A stretch of DNA of 64,000 bases from Lateolabrax maculatus (lineage: Eukaryota > Chordata > Actinopteri > Acropomatiformes > Lateolabracidae), in contig CM062201.1 in NCBI GenBank assembly GCA_031216445.1, positions 26,972,001-27,036,000 on the forward strand, written 5' to 3'. The notes under the pieces are model-generated. The model did no database searches, was not told where the DNA came from, and saw only the letters and a list, made by a program, of their open reading frames with translations. Shown here piece after piece: positions 33,440-47,200 of this stretch. Positions within the stretch are counted from its first letter, which is position 1, and each line of letters opens with the position of its first letter. Position numbers and translations under genes: made by a program.

Positions 33440-36400
33440 GAAAAAGTTCAGGTTACTTTATTATTATTATTATAATTATTATTATTAAAGCTTTGGTCAC
33501 ACCAGCATTTAAAAAGCTACATTTATGAAGCAAAGTCAGTTCATTTCAATGGAGGTAATCGTTGTGGGTTGTTTGCACTGAGTTTCACTTTGTTGAACCC
33601 TGACAGGTGAATCTGCACCACTGACTGAATGCAAAGCGTCCTGACAGAACTGATCTTTCAGGGGACGGAGAGCCGGAGAGTCCAACATGGAGGATGCTAT
33701 TTTGTGTGCCACCATCCAGTTTTACTGAAGCTCAGAGAGCTGGTGTACACACAGTTAGGAGACAGGAGGACATGGCAGAAACACGTCTCAGAGCTGTAGT
33801 CTGATAAGTAGAACTGGAAGATGGACTGTTGAGCTCCTGTGGACGCCCCCGTTAACTCCTAACCCCAGTTGATGAGATATTCTCCCTATTTACACTCATC
33901 ATTATCCAGATAAAACGTTGATGTGATTTAATGCACTTTAGTTTACACTAAGCCACACAGGTGTCTCTGTTAGACACATGAGGAACCTGACTCACAGTCC
34001 AGAGAGTCGTGGGAATGCAGAAGATGAGTGGGTCAAACAAAGCTGGTTATCTAACAGGCTGTTCATTTGAAATAAATAACTTCACCGTCGCTAAACAACA
34101 GAAACTGAAAACCAAAGGGCTTACCTCTGTTGACCTTATGAGTTTAGTGTCACCAGGTTTGGTGGAGCTGGCTGCCACATCAAGTCCAGGTGTGTCTGAG
34201 AGCTGGTCAGGTGACGTGCTGACGAGGTTGCTCATCGGCCTCCCCCATCCAAAATCCCCAAAACAGTAACGACAAAAAAACCCTCTTCAATCAACATGAT
34301 TCACGTGAGACACGTTTTATTCAGAACACTGAATTTTCCCAAAATTCACAAGTTGCAGGTCTGAATGTTTTATTTTTGATCGTAGTGTCGCAACGTAGAT
34401 TTTTGCACTGCCAGCTTTCCTCGAAGTTTAAGAGATTTTCAAGTTTTGTATTCTACAACATAAAACGTGTCAGTGCTTCATTCCCTCAGGTTCACTCTGT
34501 AGTGAGCAGTAAGCTGAGAGTTTGGACAGATTTCACCTGCTGCCACTGTTTGTGTTGGTCGACATCAGCCACGATACCAGGAGACAACTGCTAACTAACA
34601 TCTTCTTCCGACCTCTACAGAACATTGCATCGGCCGCTAAATTACATATGACAGTGATATATGTGCAGGAACAAAGCGGAACTAAGTGTTGGTTCTCACC
34701 TTTATTTCATGTAATTCTTGTTGTATTATTTATGTGGCTGCAGTGATATAAAGCAGATAATAGTTGTAACTTTACCGGAGGTATCTCTCCACCTCGGAGG
34801 GCATCCAGTCACAATATCCACAAGTGCATCTGCAGAAAGGTGAAGCGTTTAATTCCCTATGAAAATTAATTTAATCTATTTGGAAACAATTTTTTTTGTT
34901 AACTTAGTGTTAAATGTTTAATATGCACACACATAAATGGTACAGATATAACTAGAAGTGTTAATGTGACAGCCTTGCAGGTCTTTTATTATTCTCAATG
35001 TGTTGCACATGAAGCCCTAAAAAATACAATCATTCATGTTTTTGTCTGATTGATTCAACTGTTAAATGCCCCCAGATTTTATTCTTTTGTCAGCATGTCG
35101 ATCCCTACAATACTGTATGTTTTATTGATGTGCAGAAAGTAATGCGTATAGAAAGAATATAGTTGGCTGAAGGGCTGAAATGTCTGTACCATCTCATCAT
35201 TGAAATCAACATTTCTAACACATTCTGCCTGTTGTTGTGCAGCCTGAATTATTAGTCAGCTCTTTAGCATCATGCTCAGTTCCTTCCCAGGTCCGACAGA
35301 CTGGGTACTTCTGTTTCTGTGGTATTTATTGTTCCTCTTTCTCTGGTCTGCCATGCTTGCAATGACCACAAATGCAGCATAGAATAAATGTGGTCTCACG
35401 TTTTAAGATGTGAAAATGAAAATTAAGAAATCGGCCGGATGCTCTGTGGTTTTAACATCTTTCAACACAGTGACATTGAGGAAATAATGAAGTTTGTCAC
35501 TCAGACTTCATTAAAACTGTAATAACAAACACACTTTTTCCACCTGTTTAAGTAACATTTGCTAACAACTACAGTGGCCAGCTGTTTTAGGAAATGTTTG
35601 AAAAAAAACAAATTGTTTATATAATTAAAGTATTGACAGATCGAGTAACACATTGATGGTTTTGGTCTTTTCACTTAAAATTGATAAATTTATCAATTTA
35701 TCAAATTAAAAATTTCAATGAAAGCACTGTGTGGGCCAGGCTTTTATCCTTTAACAGTAACAGCTGGTCCAGAGTTCGTTAAGGCGCCTTCAGCTCAGTG
35801 AAGGATCTTTTAAGGAATCACCTCAAAGACCAAAAGCTTGGTGTCCAAACGTGTCTTCAGAAGCTAACTTGCTTTGCCAAATATATTTTGGAGGAAACAA
35901 AAGTGAAGCCTGAGTTACATTCACTGGTTAATGTTTTGGTCCAGTGCACTAACTGTAAAAATGTGAGAGGAAATATTTCAGCTTAAATTAAATGTTTGAA
36001 TTAAAAATTTACAATGTTTTAGCAACAGGCCGTGACTTTTACTCCAGTCATCCAGACGTCTTCTTTTTCTTGAGCTTGAAAAGCAGTTAGCCGCCCTGAA
36101 CAGATCATCATGAAGACGAGAGAGCATCTTGGTTTCAACGTCCTAGATTGAGAAATCGTGGATAAAGGTGACGTTTGCGGAGTATCGTGAACTTGACACT
36201 GACGATCGAGGAGCTGTCAATTCTACAACATACGTTCAAATCAATTCAAACTAATTATGTGATAGTTCTCATTTCCTCCAACATGTATTAGCTGTTGTTG
36301 TCTATGAACGTAGTTTCTCTGAGACTGTTGTACCGTATCAGTTCATTTTACAGTTACTGAGAGAAACCAGAAAAGAGCCACATGAATGTTTTTTATTGCA

Positions 36401-38815
36401 TTAAGTTTGAGAGTTACCCCAAGAAACATTCAATTTCATCAAAATAACAAGAAAAACGCCTATTTGTATACTATAAATCATGCATTCATACATTTGCAGC
36501 TTAAGAATCAACTAGTCCATAGTAAAAACTGGGTTCAGCTAATTCATGATTACCTGTGAATTTAAATAATCCTACAAAACTAAACTACAACTTATCAGAC
36601 CTACAAGCCACGATTACACAAAAAAGGGCAATTTCCTCTTCATACCTTCCACAGTGGTGAGGAAATTAGCTGAGAAAATTAAAATGACAGTTTAATTCGA
36701 ACACTTCTTTCACACTGTCATCCTTTGAATTATATCATTATATCTTTAAAACTATCCCTGCAACCCAAACGAAAGAATAACCAGGATAACAGCAAGGACA
36801 GATGTGGAACTAAAACTCCCCAAACCCCACTGTGGCAAAAATGAAGAAACACTGTACAAATAAATACATTCAGCAGAAAAAACGTCACCGCAGAGTGCAA
36901 AACATGAATACAAAAACAAGAAATGTAACAAAAGACAGCTGCTTTAAGGTAGTCCTGCTCAAACCTGAACAAAGAGAAGAAGAACAAAGAAGGTCTCATG
37001 CAGCCTAATAACATGTACAATTATAGTTTTTAAGGCAATCATGTGTAAGTTCTTAAACTGATCCAGTTTTCTGCTGTAACTCTGGTACGTAGGTCGTGCT
37101 GTGTGAATCCCTGGAGGACCGAGGACGGTTCCCTGAGGAACTCCTTCGTGAAAGTTTCATGAAAACTGACGGTGTTTTCAGGCTAATTAATAATAAATCA
37201 CTTGATGTATAATGTTTCTTTAGTGTTTTACTTCATGGTTGGAATATGTTTAAGGTGGTTCCTCAGCTATAAATGAAAGGAGCCGTCTGTAGTTGCAGCA
37301 CCTTGTCAGCCAATCATGATTTAAATCATATGATCAGGGCTCTGCCATTTATTTTAATTGAAGAGTTATTCTGGACAAAGAAAAAATGAAACCTCTAAGT
37401 GTGTTGAAAGGATCATTCCAGCTGCCTAACATCGTGATGGTTAAACTGTGTTTGAAGTGAAGTCTTTGATCTGAGTGTGACAGAGTTAAGGGTTTCACTT
37501 CCACCTGTTGATCCTGTTTAACTCGTTCATACCAGCTCTGGGAAAGAGTGTGTGACTACTATAAAGGTGACTACAGTTATTGAGAAACTTTACCTCTGTT
37601 GTTTGAGTATATTAACTAAAAGCACGCCTTGACCCTGTTCAAACATTGTCTCGACTGTAGACGGACCAAGCACAAGAGAGGAGACTGAGATCCTGAGCTC
37701 GGGGTCGACATTCGGAGCTGGAACATCCGTAAACTCTGAGAATATTTCAGCGTTTCCTTTTCACCCTGAGATTATTTTCATTGTCATTATTTTCCTCACT
37801 GTTACGCTTCAAGAGGAAACACATCAAGTGTTTCAATTACAAACATCTGAATTTAGTCGTACAAAGTGATTCATAGCAAAAAAGGTTCTGTGTATTTACT
37901 GAGTGATATGTAGTGTTTTTCTCTGTCAGAAGCTGAGAGCAGCTGAGGTTGCAATAGTTTTTTTAAACCTGTTACCTAAAGATCACAATTTCTTCATATA
38001 TATATATGTATATATAAATAAGTCATTTGGAAAGCTCACAATGAGTTCATAGAGTTTATGTATTAGTCCTCCTGCTCTAACTGTGTGTAAACCAGTTTCT
38101 ACTCTGACGGAGGAGCTTCAGACTGGACGGTGACACACAGATAATAAACTACCATTGTCCACTCAGAGGTCAGCTCCTTCAGGACGGTTCGCTATTGGCT
38201 GAACTCGATGTGAAAGATTTATTTCACCTCAGTAACTGAATCCACTAATATGGAAAAAATCTAAAAAGCTAAACCAATGGATTTGCTGCAAAATTTGTTA
38301 AAATGCTGTTGTGATGGGGCCTTCAGAGTCCACTGTTCTTATTAATTGCTTATAACTGATCAATAAGCATTGTTAAATCATTCATTTACCATTAGTAAAA
38401 AAGTATAAAGTCTTTATAGTGGGTAACTTATTACAAAGTGGTACCATTGCTATTATACTTACTTATACTACTTTATACTACTTTGTCTCAGGAGACAAAC
38501 ATGTGTCTCAGAGCAGCAATGATACAATGAAAAACATTACTGCTCTGATCTTCATTATTATGTGAAAAGAAGATAATCAAGTTGTGATCTCAGTTTCATT
38601 GACCTAAAAAAAACATAGCAAGCTGCTCTCAGCTTCTGCTCTGTTGCACTTTGATTCATAGATAGCAAAAGCATGTTTACAAACTTAAAAACACTTAAAA
38701 AATGAATGTATAATTCACAGATTCTGCTGTGAATATTAATCATATTTTGGTGTGGCAACAGACGTCAGAGTCTACATTCATGTCCAGTCATAAATATCTG
38801 TGAGGAGCTCCGCTG
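33440..38815. other. Intergenic region between gene F and st14
   Basis: No gene is recognised. A (TTA)n tract lies at 33460-33487. An open frame at about 35798-35986 (+) has no recognisable family. An AATAAA on the minus strand at about 38218-38223 could serve st14 polyadenylation, but it is about 600 bp past the stop. Confidence 0.4.
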
Positions 38816-41059
38816 CTACACTCCGCTCTTCTCCTTTATCCAGCGGCGGTATTTGGTGACCCGGGTGTAGACGCCCGGTTTGTTCCTGCGAGCGCAGCCG
38901 TCGCCCCAGCTCACCACGCCAGCCAGGAAGACCCGCCCACTGGGCCCGGTGACGGACAGCGGCCCGCCGGAGTCGCCCTGAGGGCGTCGGAGAGGAGAGT
39001 TACAGCAGAGCAGACAGGGATCCGACACAGGAAGTGATTCAAAGTGTTTAACCAACCGCTTCAGGCTTAAGACGCATCAGACCAGTGATGTGAATGCTGT
39101 TGACTCGTCTCTTTGTCACAAGAGGCGAAAGAGCAACTTGAGACCCAGTTTTAGCTTGAACTTATTCAAATACCGGCCGCTTACGGCTCGCGTTTCACTC
39201 GTGTTTCATGAAGCGTCTTTCTACCAGCTGAAATTCACTGCTGATTGCTGCTCTATTCTGATTCTTATAGTCCACATTTTTTACAGACTTCTGGCGGTCC
39301 AGAGGTCAGAACTTCTGTAAATTCTCTGGAAAAAGTTAAATAACTTCTATTGAAATAAACACTATAAAATGGGAGCATTTTATTACTAAAGATATTGTAA
39401 TGAAGTGAGTAATGTACACACTATGATGTTTTCAGTCCATGAAATAGTTTGTATCAGATAAAGATATGTCGACACTTGATGCCTGCCTCGGGAGGCAGCG
39501 TCCAACAATCTTTGTACCTCTCTGAAACAGACAATCTGACAGTCAACACACGAACCCAATACGATTGGTTAATATCTCGTCCCTGCAGCACTTTCATATG
39601 ATATTGGTACATATATTAAAGTTCTGAGCGAACACACGCTGCTCCGAGTGTTACCGTCTCCTGCTGTGTATCAATAACTGGGTGTTACCTGACAGGCGTC
39701 CACGCCTCCTTTCAGGACTCCGGCACACAGCATCCTGTCATTGACCTCGTCGTTCATCAGGCTCTTACACACCGTGCTGTTGATGATCCGAACCTCCGCC
39801 TTCTGCAGGATGGTCGCAGAGAGGCCTGACAGGCAAGATGATCAGAGGTTAAACAACGTGTTTGTGGATGATTTGAAATTCATTCTACCGAAACTACTTT
39901 TAAATCCAGGTTTAAAGTAAATCTTAGATTATGTCTGAGTAACTTAAACCCACTTTCATATGATTAGAAAGATCCATCCAAAAGTCCTGCATGAATGCAC
40001 ACAGCACACACACACCTTTTTTTCCTGCAAATGTTTCTTTAGTTCCTTTTTTAAATACTTTTTAAAATTTGATTAGTGTGTTAAATTTTATTGTCACGTC
40101 TGGTGACTTTGCAGCTTAAGTTTTGAAGCTAAGTATACCTCCTTCTCTGGTGGCCCCCCAGCCGGTGATCCACGCCTCTTGGCCTGCTGGGAAGTCGTAG
40201 GTGGGGGAGGGCAGACAGATGGGCCAGATGTTCTGGTTGAGGGTGACGTTGGTGTCCAGCTCCATCACAGCGATGTCGTTGTCGTAGGTGAGGGGGTTGT
40301 AGTCTTGGTGGGCGATGATCCGCCTCAGCTTCCTCCTCACCGTCCACTCGTTGGTCTGACTCTGCACATGCAGACCCAGCAGGGCCTCCCATTGCTCTGC
40401 CTGAGAGTACCTGCATCGACACACACTCGAGAGGTCAGAGGTCACACGGTGGAAGGAATTCAGTAATATTTTACAGACTTTCATCACCAGGAAATGAGAG
40501 GGAGCTTAGTCCTGCTAATCCACCTACATACTGTAGGGGACAGTGGGGTAGCAAGAACCAATATTTACTTGAGGAAAATTTAAAGGGATACTCCAAAATC
40601 TATGTTCATCAGACACTTGGACCCTGTAGAGATGAAAGGTGCCTGCAATAATGTTGTCGTTTGCTCTGTCGTGAGAAATCGAGCCGCCTCTAAAGTTTGC
40701 TGTAAAGCTGTAACCAGCAGATGTTTGGGTGTACAATACAACACTAGATTTTTACTTCAAGAAAAGGCGGATGTATTTTGTAAATTAGTTGGAATATATT
40801 TTAGTGCAGGAGAGACATTGATTTTATCCATAAAGAAATGACTCGTTCATGTCACAGTTTCTTCGGAGCTCCTACTTGTTTGGTCCGCTGTCCTGGACAC
40901 AGTGAGCGGCGGTCAGCAGCCAGCGGTTGCTCAACACCGACGCTCCACACACGTGACCTGTACCCCTGATGTGGAGGCTGACCTGCCAGGGCCACTCCCC
41001 CTCCCGCGACGCCTGACCGCCCACGATACGAGAGCTCCGGTACGGCCTGATCCCGCACT
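38816..41059 (-). other. st14: st14 exons 16-19: protease domain
   Basis: Exons 40876-41059 (activation site and His), 40139-40410 (Asp, W-I-T-G-W-G), 39689-39825 (C-A-G-V…V-D-A-C-Q) and 38816-38977 (G-D-S-G-G-P to TAG). Phases run 1-2, 2-1, 1-0, 0-stop. The chain is trypsin-like with Asp at the base of the S1 pocket. Confidence 0.93.
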
Positions 41060-41063
41060 CTGC

Positions 41064-41112
<49 letters not shown>

Positions 41113-41146
41113 TAAAACAGATACAAACGTGCACACAGCTCTCTCT

Positions 41147-41207
<61 letters not shown>

Positions 41208-44200
41208 GGGTAAACGTACGGCAGTCGTCTTCATCCGAGCCGTCCTCACAGTCCTGCTCGCCGTCACACTCTGGGTTCAGTTTACTGATGCAGCGCCCGC
41301 TCTTGCAGCGGAAGGTGAACTGTGAACACTGCTGCAACACCAGAGCTGCACGACAGCAAACACAAAGATCAGATCTGACACTACTGACGCAGTACTACTG
41401 ATAAAACCAGTCTCTGAAAACAGCTGTATCATCTCGACTGACAATTACTTTTAAATCTGACTTTAACAAGTACATCAACTTTATGAAAGTGCCCCTTTAA
41501 CCAAGCCCATGTGCACGAAAATAACAAGCCTCCAAACATTAAATTAGTTATAGAATATAACAGATAATAGTAATAGTTGTCACGAAGGCAGGTGAAGAAA
41601 AGCAACATCAACCAGTGAAACATAAAGAAATTGAATAATTTCAGACCCTGTACAGTATTCTTGTACCATCACTATAGTGTTTAAAACAATTGACATGACA
41701 GGTTTAGTTACTTTACAGTAAATCTAAATAGAGCACCCTGGTAATACTGCATCTAACATCAATATAATACTTGTAAAATATTTCTAAGGTAACTTAAGAC
41801 ATCTGTTCTCAGTATTGTAAAGTTAGTAAGTACGCTTCTTTGACTGAATTTTAAACAAGAGCATCAGTGACATGTAACTTGTTTTAAGCATTCTTAATGC
41901 ATTTATCTGAGTAAATAGTGTTGTTCCTTACATTTTTCACATTTAGACTCATCCGATCCATCTGAGCAGTCGTCTTTTCCGTTACACTCCAACTTCTCTG
42001 GGATGCAGCGGTTGTTTCTGCAGGAAAACTCTCCTGGTTTGCATTTTACTAAAAAAAGAAAGAAAGAAAAGGAACAGTGAGATATTCACTATAGAACCTC
42101 TTTATACCCTGAATTCCAGTAAGAGACATTTATTATTTATTTACAGCTGTGTTCATCTACAGTTTAACCCACCACAGTTTTCCTCATCAGTGTTGTCTCC
42201 ACAGTCGTCAAACCCATCGCATTCCCAGAACTTGGGTTTACAGCGGCCATTTTTACATTTCATCTGAGACGTCTCGCACTCTGAGCAGAGACACAAAGTA
42301 AAACCAACAAGTTAGTCTGACTTCCTGCCTGTGGCTCTCAGCTCAAAGCCCATTGGTTCCTAGAAGACGTAAATCTTTAAAAGCACTTCACAAATATATA
42401 GTTTCATGTTTAAAAAAGTCTCAGTCATTTCCTAAAACAGCTGCTCACTGTTGTTTTTATCAAACACACAGAAGGAAATAGTAGATTTGTTGGGGACTAT
42501 TTTCAGTAGCGGATGAATCCACATTTATTGCTCTAGTGAATATTTATAGCTGCAGGATGAGATGTGGTTGAAAGCTCTGGAGAAAGCTAGTGAGAGGACC
42601 TGGAGTTATTTTTCAGGCTGAAAACAATATTCCCTTTTATGTATTTTATGATTTGAGTGGAGATAAAAACGATACGGATCCACAGTCTGTGGCCTGGACT
42701 CACTGCAGTTGGCCTCGTCGCTGCCGTCTCCACAGTCGTTCCAGCCGTCACACTGCAGAGTCTTGTTGATGCACAGGTTGTTGGTGCACTGAAACCTTCC
42801 AGGACAAGCTGATCAATGACAGCAAACAGTCAGACACTGAACACAACATGCCATGAAGGAAGGGAATCCATCTAAAATCTTAAGATATGCCTGAGAAAAG
42901 GCCGGACTTTGTAGTCATGGTCTTTTAGTTTAATTAAAATAAACCAGCCTTACGATTATTCGGGACATAGGTTTCGTACTCGGCGGTGAAACCCTGGTCA
43001 ACGTAGGACGAGTCAGAGCTAAATTTGATGGTCATCATGTTGCTTTGGCTGGTGATCACGGTGCTTCTTGGCTTTCTGCCACACAGTCTACAACACAGAG
43101 ACACAGAAGACAGCAGGGTTGTTTCTGACTCTGTCTGAGGATATCTGGGTGGGTGGACGGACAACATTCAATTTACATTTTAAACACTCAGGTATTGCTG
43201 TCATCCAGAGTGATTCTATTGATTTAGTGCAATACACTTCAATCTTTAGGATATCATCATTAGGGACCACTGTTGTAGACGTGGTCAAACCTCGAGTCTC
43301 AAGTCGCCAGAGTTCATATCTAATATTACGGATCTGGTTGAAATTGGTTAAGCGAGATCTGCACTTATTAATACATTCCAAATAATAACAACTTTTAGGA
43401 CTTGGAATTGGAACTTGTTGATCTTGACTTGAGACTTGATTTAGAACTTGTTGGTGTTGATTTAGGATTAGGCTCGACACTGGTTGGTCTCAACTTTGCA
43501 GTTTTATTGGGACTTGTTGGTCATGATGTGGAACTTCATTGTCTTGACTTGTGGGTGTTGATTTGATTGTGATTCTCTTGACTTGTGACTTTGAACTTGT
43601 TGGTGCTGACCTGAAACTTGACTTTGGATGTATTGGTCTTACCTTGCTGGTCTAGACTTAACTCAGGACTTCATAGCCAGGCCTTGAGACTTACTTGTGA
43701 CTTGCAAATAGTCCAGGTACATGTTTAATGATCATATTCCAGCCATGTGCAAATCACTTCATGTCCAAGTCTTTGCATACTTTCCCAGTTACCATTGTCA
43801 TATCAAAGTTATGTCTGAGTTAAAGGTCCTACACGTCACCACAGTCATGTCAAAGCCATGACGACTGCATTCCTATCACAGGTTTTACACCCTCAGAATT
43901 TCAGTCTTTGAGTTTGTCCAGAGTTTAAGTTTGATAGAGAGGTATCTGGAACAAGCTGTTAGAGAAACAAAGGGAGGAACAAAAACACAGATGGCTGACC
44001 TTTGGTCATTGATGTCAACGTAATCATTTTGGCACTGCTCACTGTACTTTCCCAAGAAGAACTTGTTGAACTGAACCTTCACAAACTTTTCCACTGGGGC
44101 CTGAAAAATAAAAATAAGACAATTATCAAACACAATGACACAATTAGGTGAAATTAACTCTACATGAGATATGTGTCATTAAGGACAGTGAGTGGACGCC

Positions 44201-47200
44201 GACTGGGGGGCGCTACATGTACATCGTCCGTCACACAGAATATGTTAGATACAACTAATTAACTTTTCAATATTGGATCGATCGCCAGCACATTTTGAAC
44301 AGGCCCCCTCAGGATGAATTGTAATAACTTCTATATAGCTAATTTTGTGACCACCAGATGAACGTGAGTCCAGTATTCTCTCTCCTTTTAGTTTTGGTTT
44401 GGTCTCCACCACCTCCTCAGGAAATATTTGGCTGTTTAGTTGCTAAATGTTCCTCTTTCTTCACTAGCTCGTCTCAAACTGTGTCTGTCTGCTGTGTCCT
44501 GCTGAGCAGGTAGTGTACAGAGTAGGGTTGGGTATCAAACTCTGTACTTTTAAGGGTGCCGACCCAATTACGGCGGTATTAAAGAGTATTGATTCACGTT
44601 AAATCAATTTTTTCACTGTCTCGGTTGACATTGATTTTTCTAGCATTAGCCAACACTCAGCCGCTGGCTGGTTCTGAAATTCCTTACAACTAAAACAGTG
44701 GTTGAGATTTTTTAAGAGTGTCTGAAACCTTAGTATGAAACCAACAGAGAGAGGTACCGATATCTAGATACCGTTACTGGTATTGGTTCAAATGTGAATG
44801 ATACCCAACCCTAGTACAGTGGGTTTAACATTAAACAGCTGCTGCTGCTGGAAACACTGTGACTGAACCAGACAGGAAATGCGCCACAAAAATAAAAGTA
44901 GGAGCTAAAAAGAGGCAAAAAAGCGGCACAAAGTTGCAGAGATGGTGATGATTCTCTGTGGCTTCACAACTATGATTGACATGTAACAATACACAAAATA
45001 TTTCTTAAATATCACACAGAGATATTATTTGTCCAAGCAGAGGTGACACAAGGCCTCAGGTCAACTACTGCTCAGGTTCTATCACATTTTCAGTGGATAC
45101 TCGTTATTCCCTCATATATTTGCTAACCTCATGACCTTTCCTTTAGAACCACTATTAGGTTAGAATTTCAACTTTTATAAAATAAATTATAAACTCCAAT
45201 AGTCAGATTGTCACGAAATGTCCAGATCACAGTCCTGCTCTCCAGAGGATGAACCCATAAGATTTTAACTTCATGACTCCTCTGTCGCCACCCTCAAGAC
45301 AACTGGAAATGCTCTTAAAATGGATAAATCATCAGTATTTTGTTTTTTCTGTTCATTTATAGCAGCCTTTAGGGGATGCGAACAACGTATTGTTATTTTC
45401 TTATTAGAACATTTACCTTGATATCCCAGACACATGTAGTGTGTGGAGGATAGTTGGAGGGGAAGAAAGGTGAAGAGAAGGAGCCTTTGTCTCCAGTCAG
45501 TGTACCTCCACACTCTGAACAAGAGGACAGACAGTTCACACTTACATGTTAGACATTCAGGATAGTAAATAGTAGAGAGGTCAAAGGTAACACTGATACC
45601 CCTGTGATGCTACAATGATCATGACGATAGAGAAGTAACCTTGTAGTGAAAGAGGTTAAGAAGAGTAGATACTGTGAAACAACTAATGCAATTTGGGGCA
45701 TTTTCACTGTAAAATTCTTTGTATCTTCATCTCATCCATTTAAAGAATCTAAAAAAGTGAGATTATTTCATATATTTTCAATAAAACGTTAGATCAAGAA
45801 TCTGGCATCAGTATGTTGATTCTGCGCTGGGCAACTAAAAATAATCTTTACTTATTTTCACTTTTATTATCCTTGATTAATCTACAGATTGAGTTTTGTC
45901 GACCTGTTGGCTGAACGTTTTCTTGTTTTCCAGGAAATATGTTTGGGCGGGAAGCTGCTGGGGAATTTATCTTTGGAACAAATGTCAGTATCTTGAAACG
46001 AGATTAGGATTATATAATAATAGATCACACCGGTATCGAGGAAATAATTCATCAAAACAACTTCACATTTATAAGTGTAAATCATTTGTTGTGGTGGATA
46101 GGTAATTCTTTATATCTCTCTTTGCTGTAACTGTATTTGCTGTCGTACGTTGTTCGGTCAGAGGGATCTGGGAGTAGTTGGCTCTGAAGCCGGGGAAGTT
46201 TTTCCCCTCGCTGGTGACCAGAATCAGCAACATGACGTTTCCAGAGGACAGGAAGGACAGCGAGTTGTGAGGGTATCCACACTGTCTGAACAGGGACCAG
46301 AGACATGCAGCTGTTAGTATCTGTGTTAACTTCTACTGAAACTTTCCTTTTTCCTCTCATCAGACTCAAATCTGATCTTCTAATCCACTGATCAAATAAT
46401 TGTTTCAGACAGTTGCTTTGATAGTACTAGTTTGAGTCTCACTCTGTCAGGACTTTGTGCTCTATGGGAGCCAGGGAGTCGTAGATTTTGATGAAGTCTT
46501 GTTGACAGTCATCCTCCAGGATCAGAGTGTGGAAGTCCAGTTGTACTCGGTGGCCCGGGTCGGCCCTCAGCCTCCACTGCAGGTAGATGTTGGGCGGATA
46601 CGAAAAGTTTGGAAACCCCGGAGACTGGACGACTCCCGGAGTACTGACGTGGATGTTGAACGACTTTCTCACTAAAAATATACATATATACATAACATGA
46701 AAAATATGTTTTTACTGCGTGGCTCTAAAAGAAGAACTCCACTACAAACCTGACACCTGGACTATATTACTGTACAATAATGCCAGTTATTGTCAATAAG
46801 CCAAATTAAGTGGAATTGTACATAACAGTGCAAATTAATTTCCAATTATCTTATTTTAAATTGTGTAGATATCACTTTCTAAGTCAGTAAGATTTCAATA
46901 ATTAATAAAAATCATGAGCATTTGAAAGGACTTCCACTGATATGTAACACCAGAGTAAAGTTACTGGGACACAGGCTGTGTTCAAGTCTCAGGGTTTTAC
47001 TGAGGTTGGAATAATTTCTGTCTCTGTCCTCTTCTGGAGTAACTTTACTTTGAAAGAACTTCCATGAACAGGAATGAACAGTTCTCACCAAATAAAGTGG
47101 TTCTTGTTATGCGTGGGTCGATAGCTGTGAACACAAACAGAAACAGAAAAAAAGCTTTATTTAAACTCAACAAAAAGCATGATTCTGCGAAAGAATTATA

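Larger units (their letters stand above)
42954..46671 (-). other. st14: st14 exons 7-11: CUB1 and CUB2
   Basis: CUB1 is encoded by 46443-46671 and 46149-46285. CUB2 is encoded by 45417-45514 (Q-C-G-G-T-L), 44000-44100 and 42954-43087. Phases 1-2, 2-1, 1-0, 0-2 and 2-1 join correctly. Several donors are non-optimal (GTACGA, GTCAGC). Confidence 0.9.

Noticed and set aside
35798..35986. 62-codon plus-strand frame with a plausible amino-acid composition
   Set aside because: No recognised family, no clear splice sites or start context. A protein search would be needed.
40852..41340. Long minus-strand frame joining LDLRa and protease sequence through Thr-His repeats
   Set aside because: It reads through the CA/GT intron in the wrong frame for the protease. 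The spliced model is phase-consistent.
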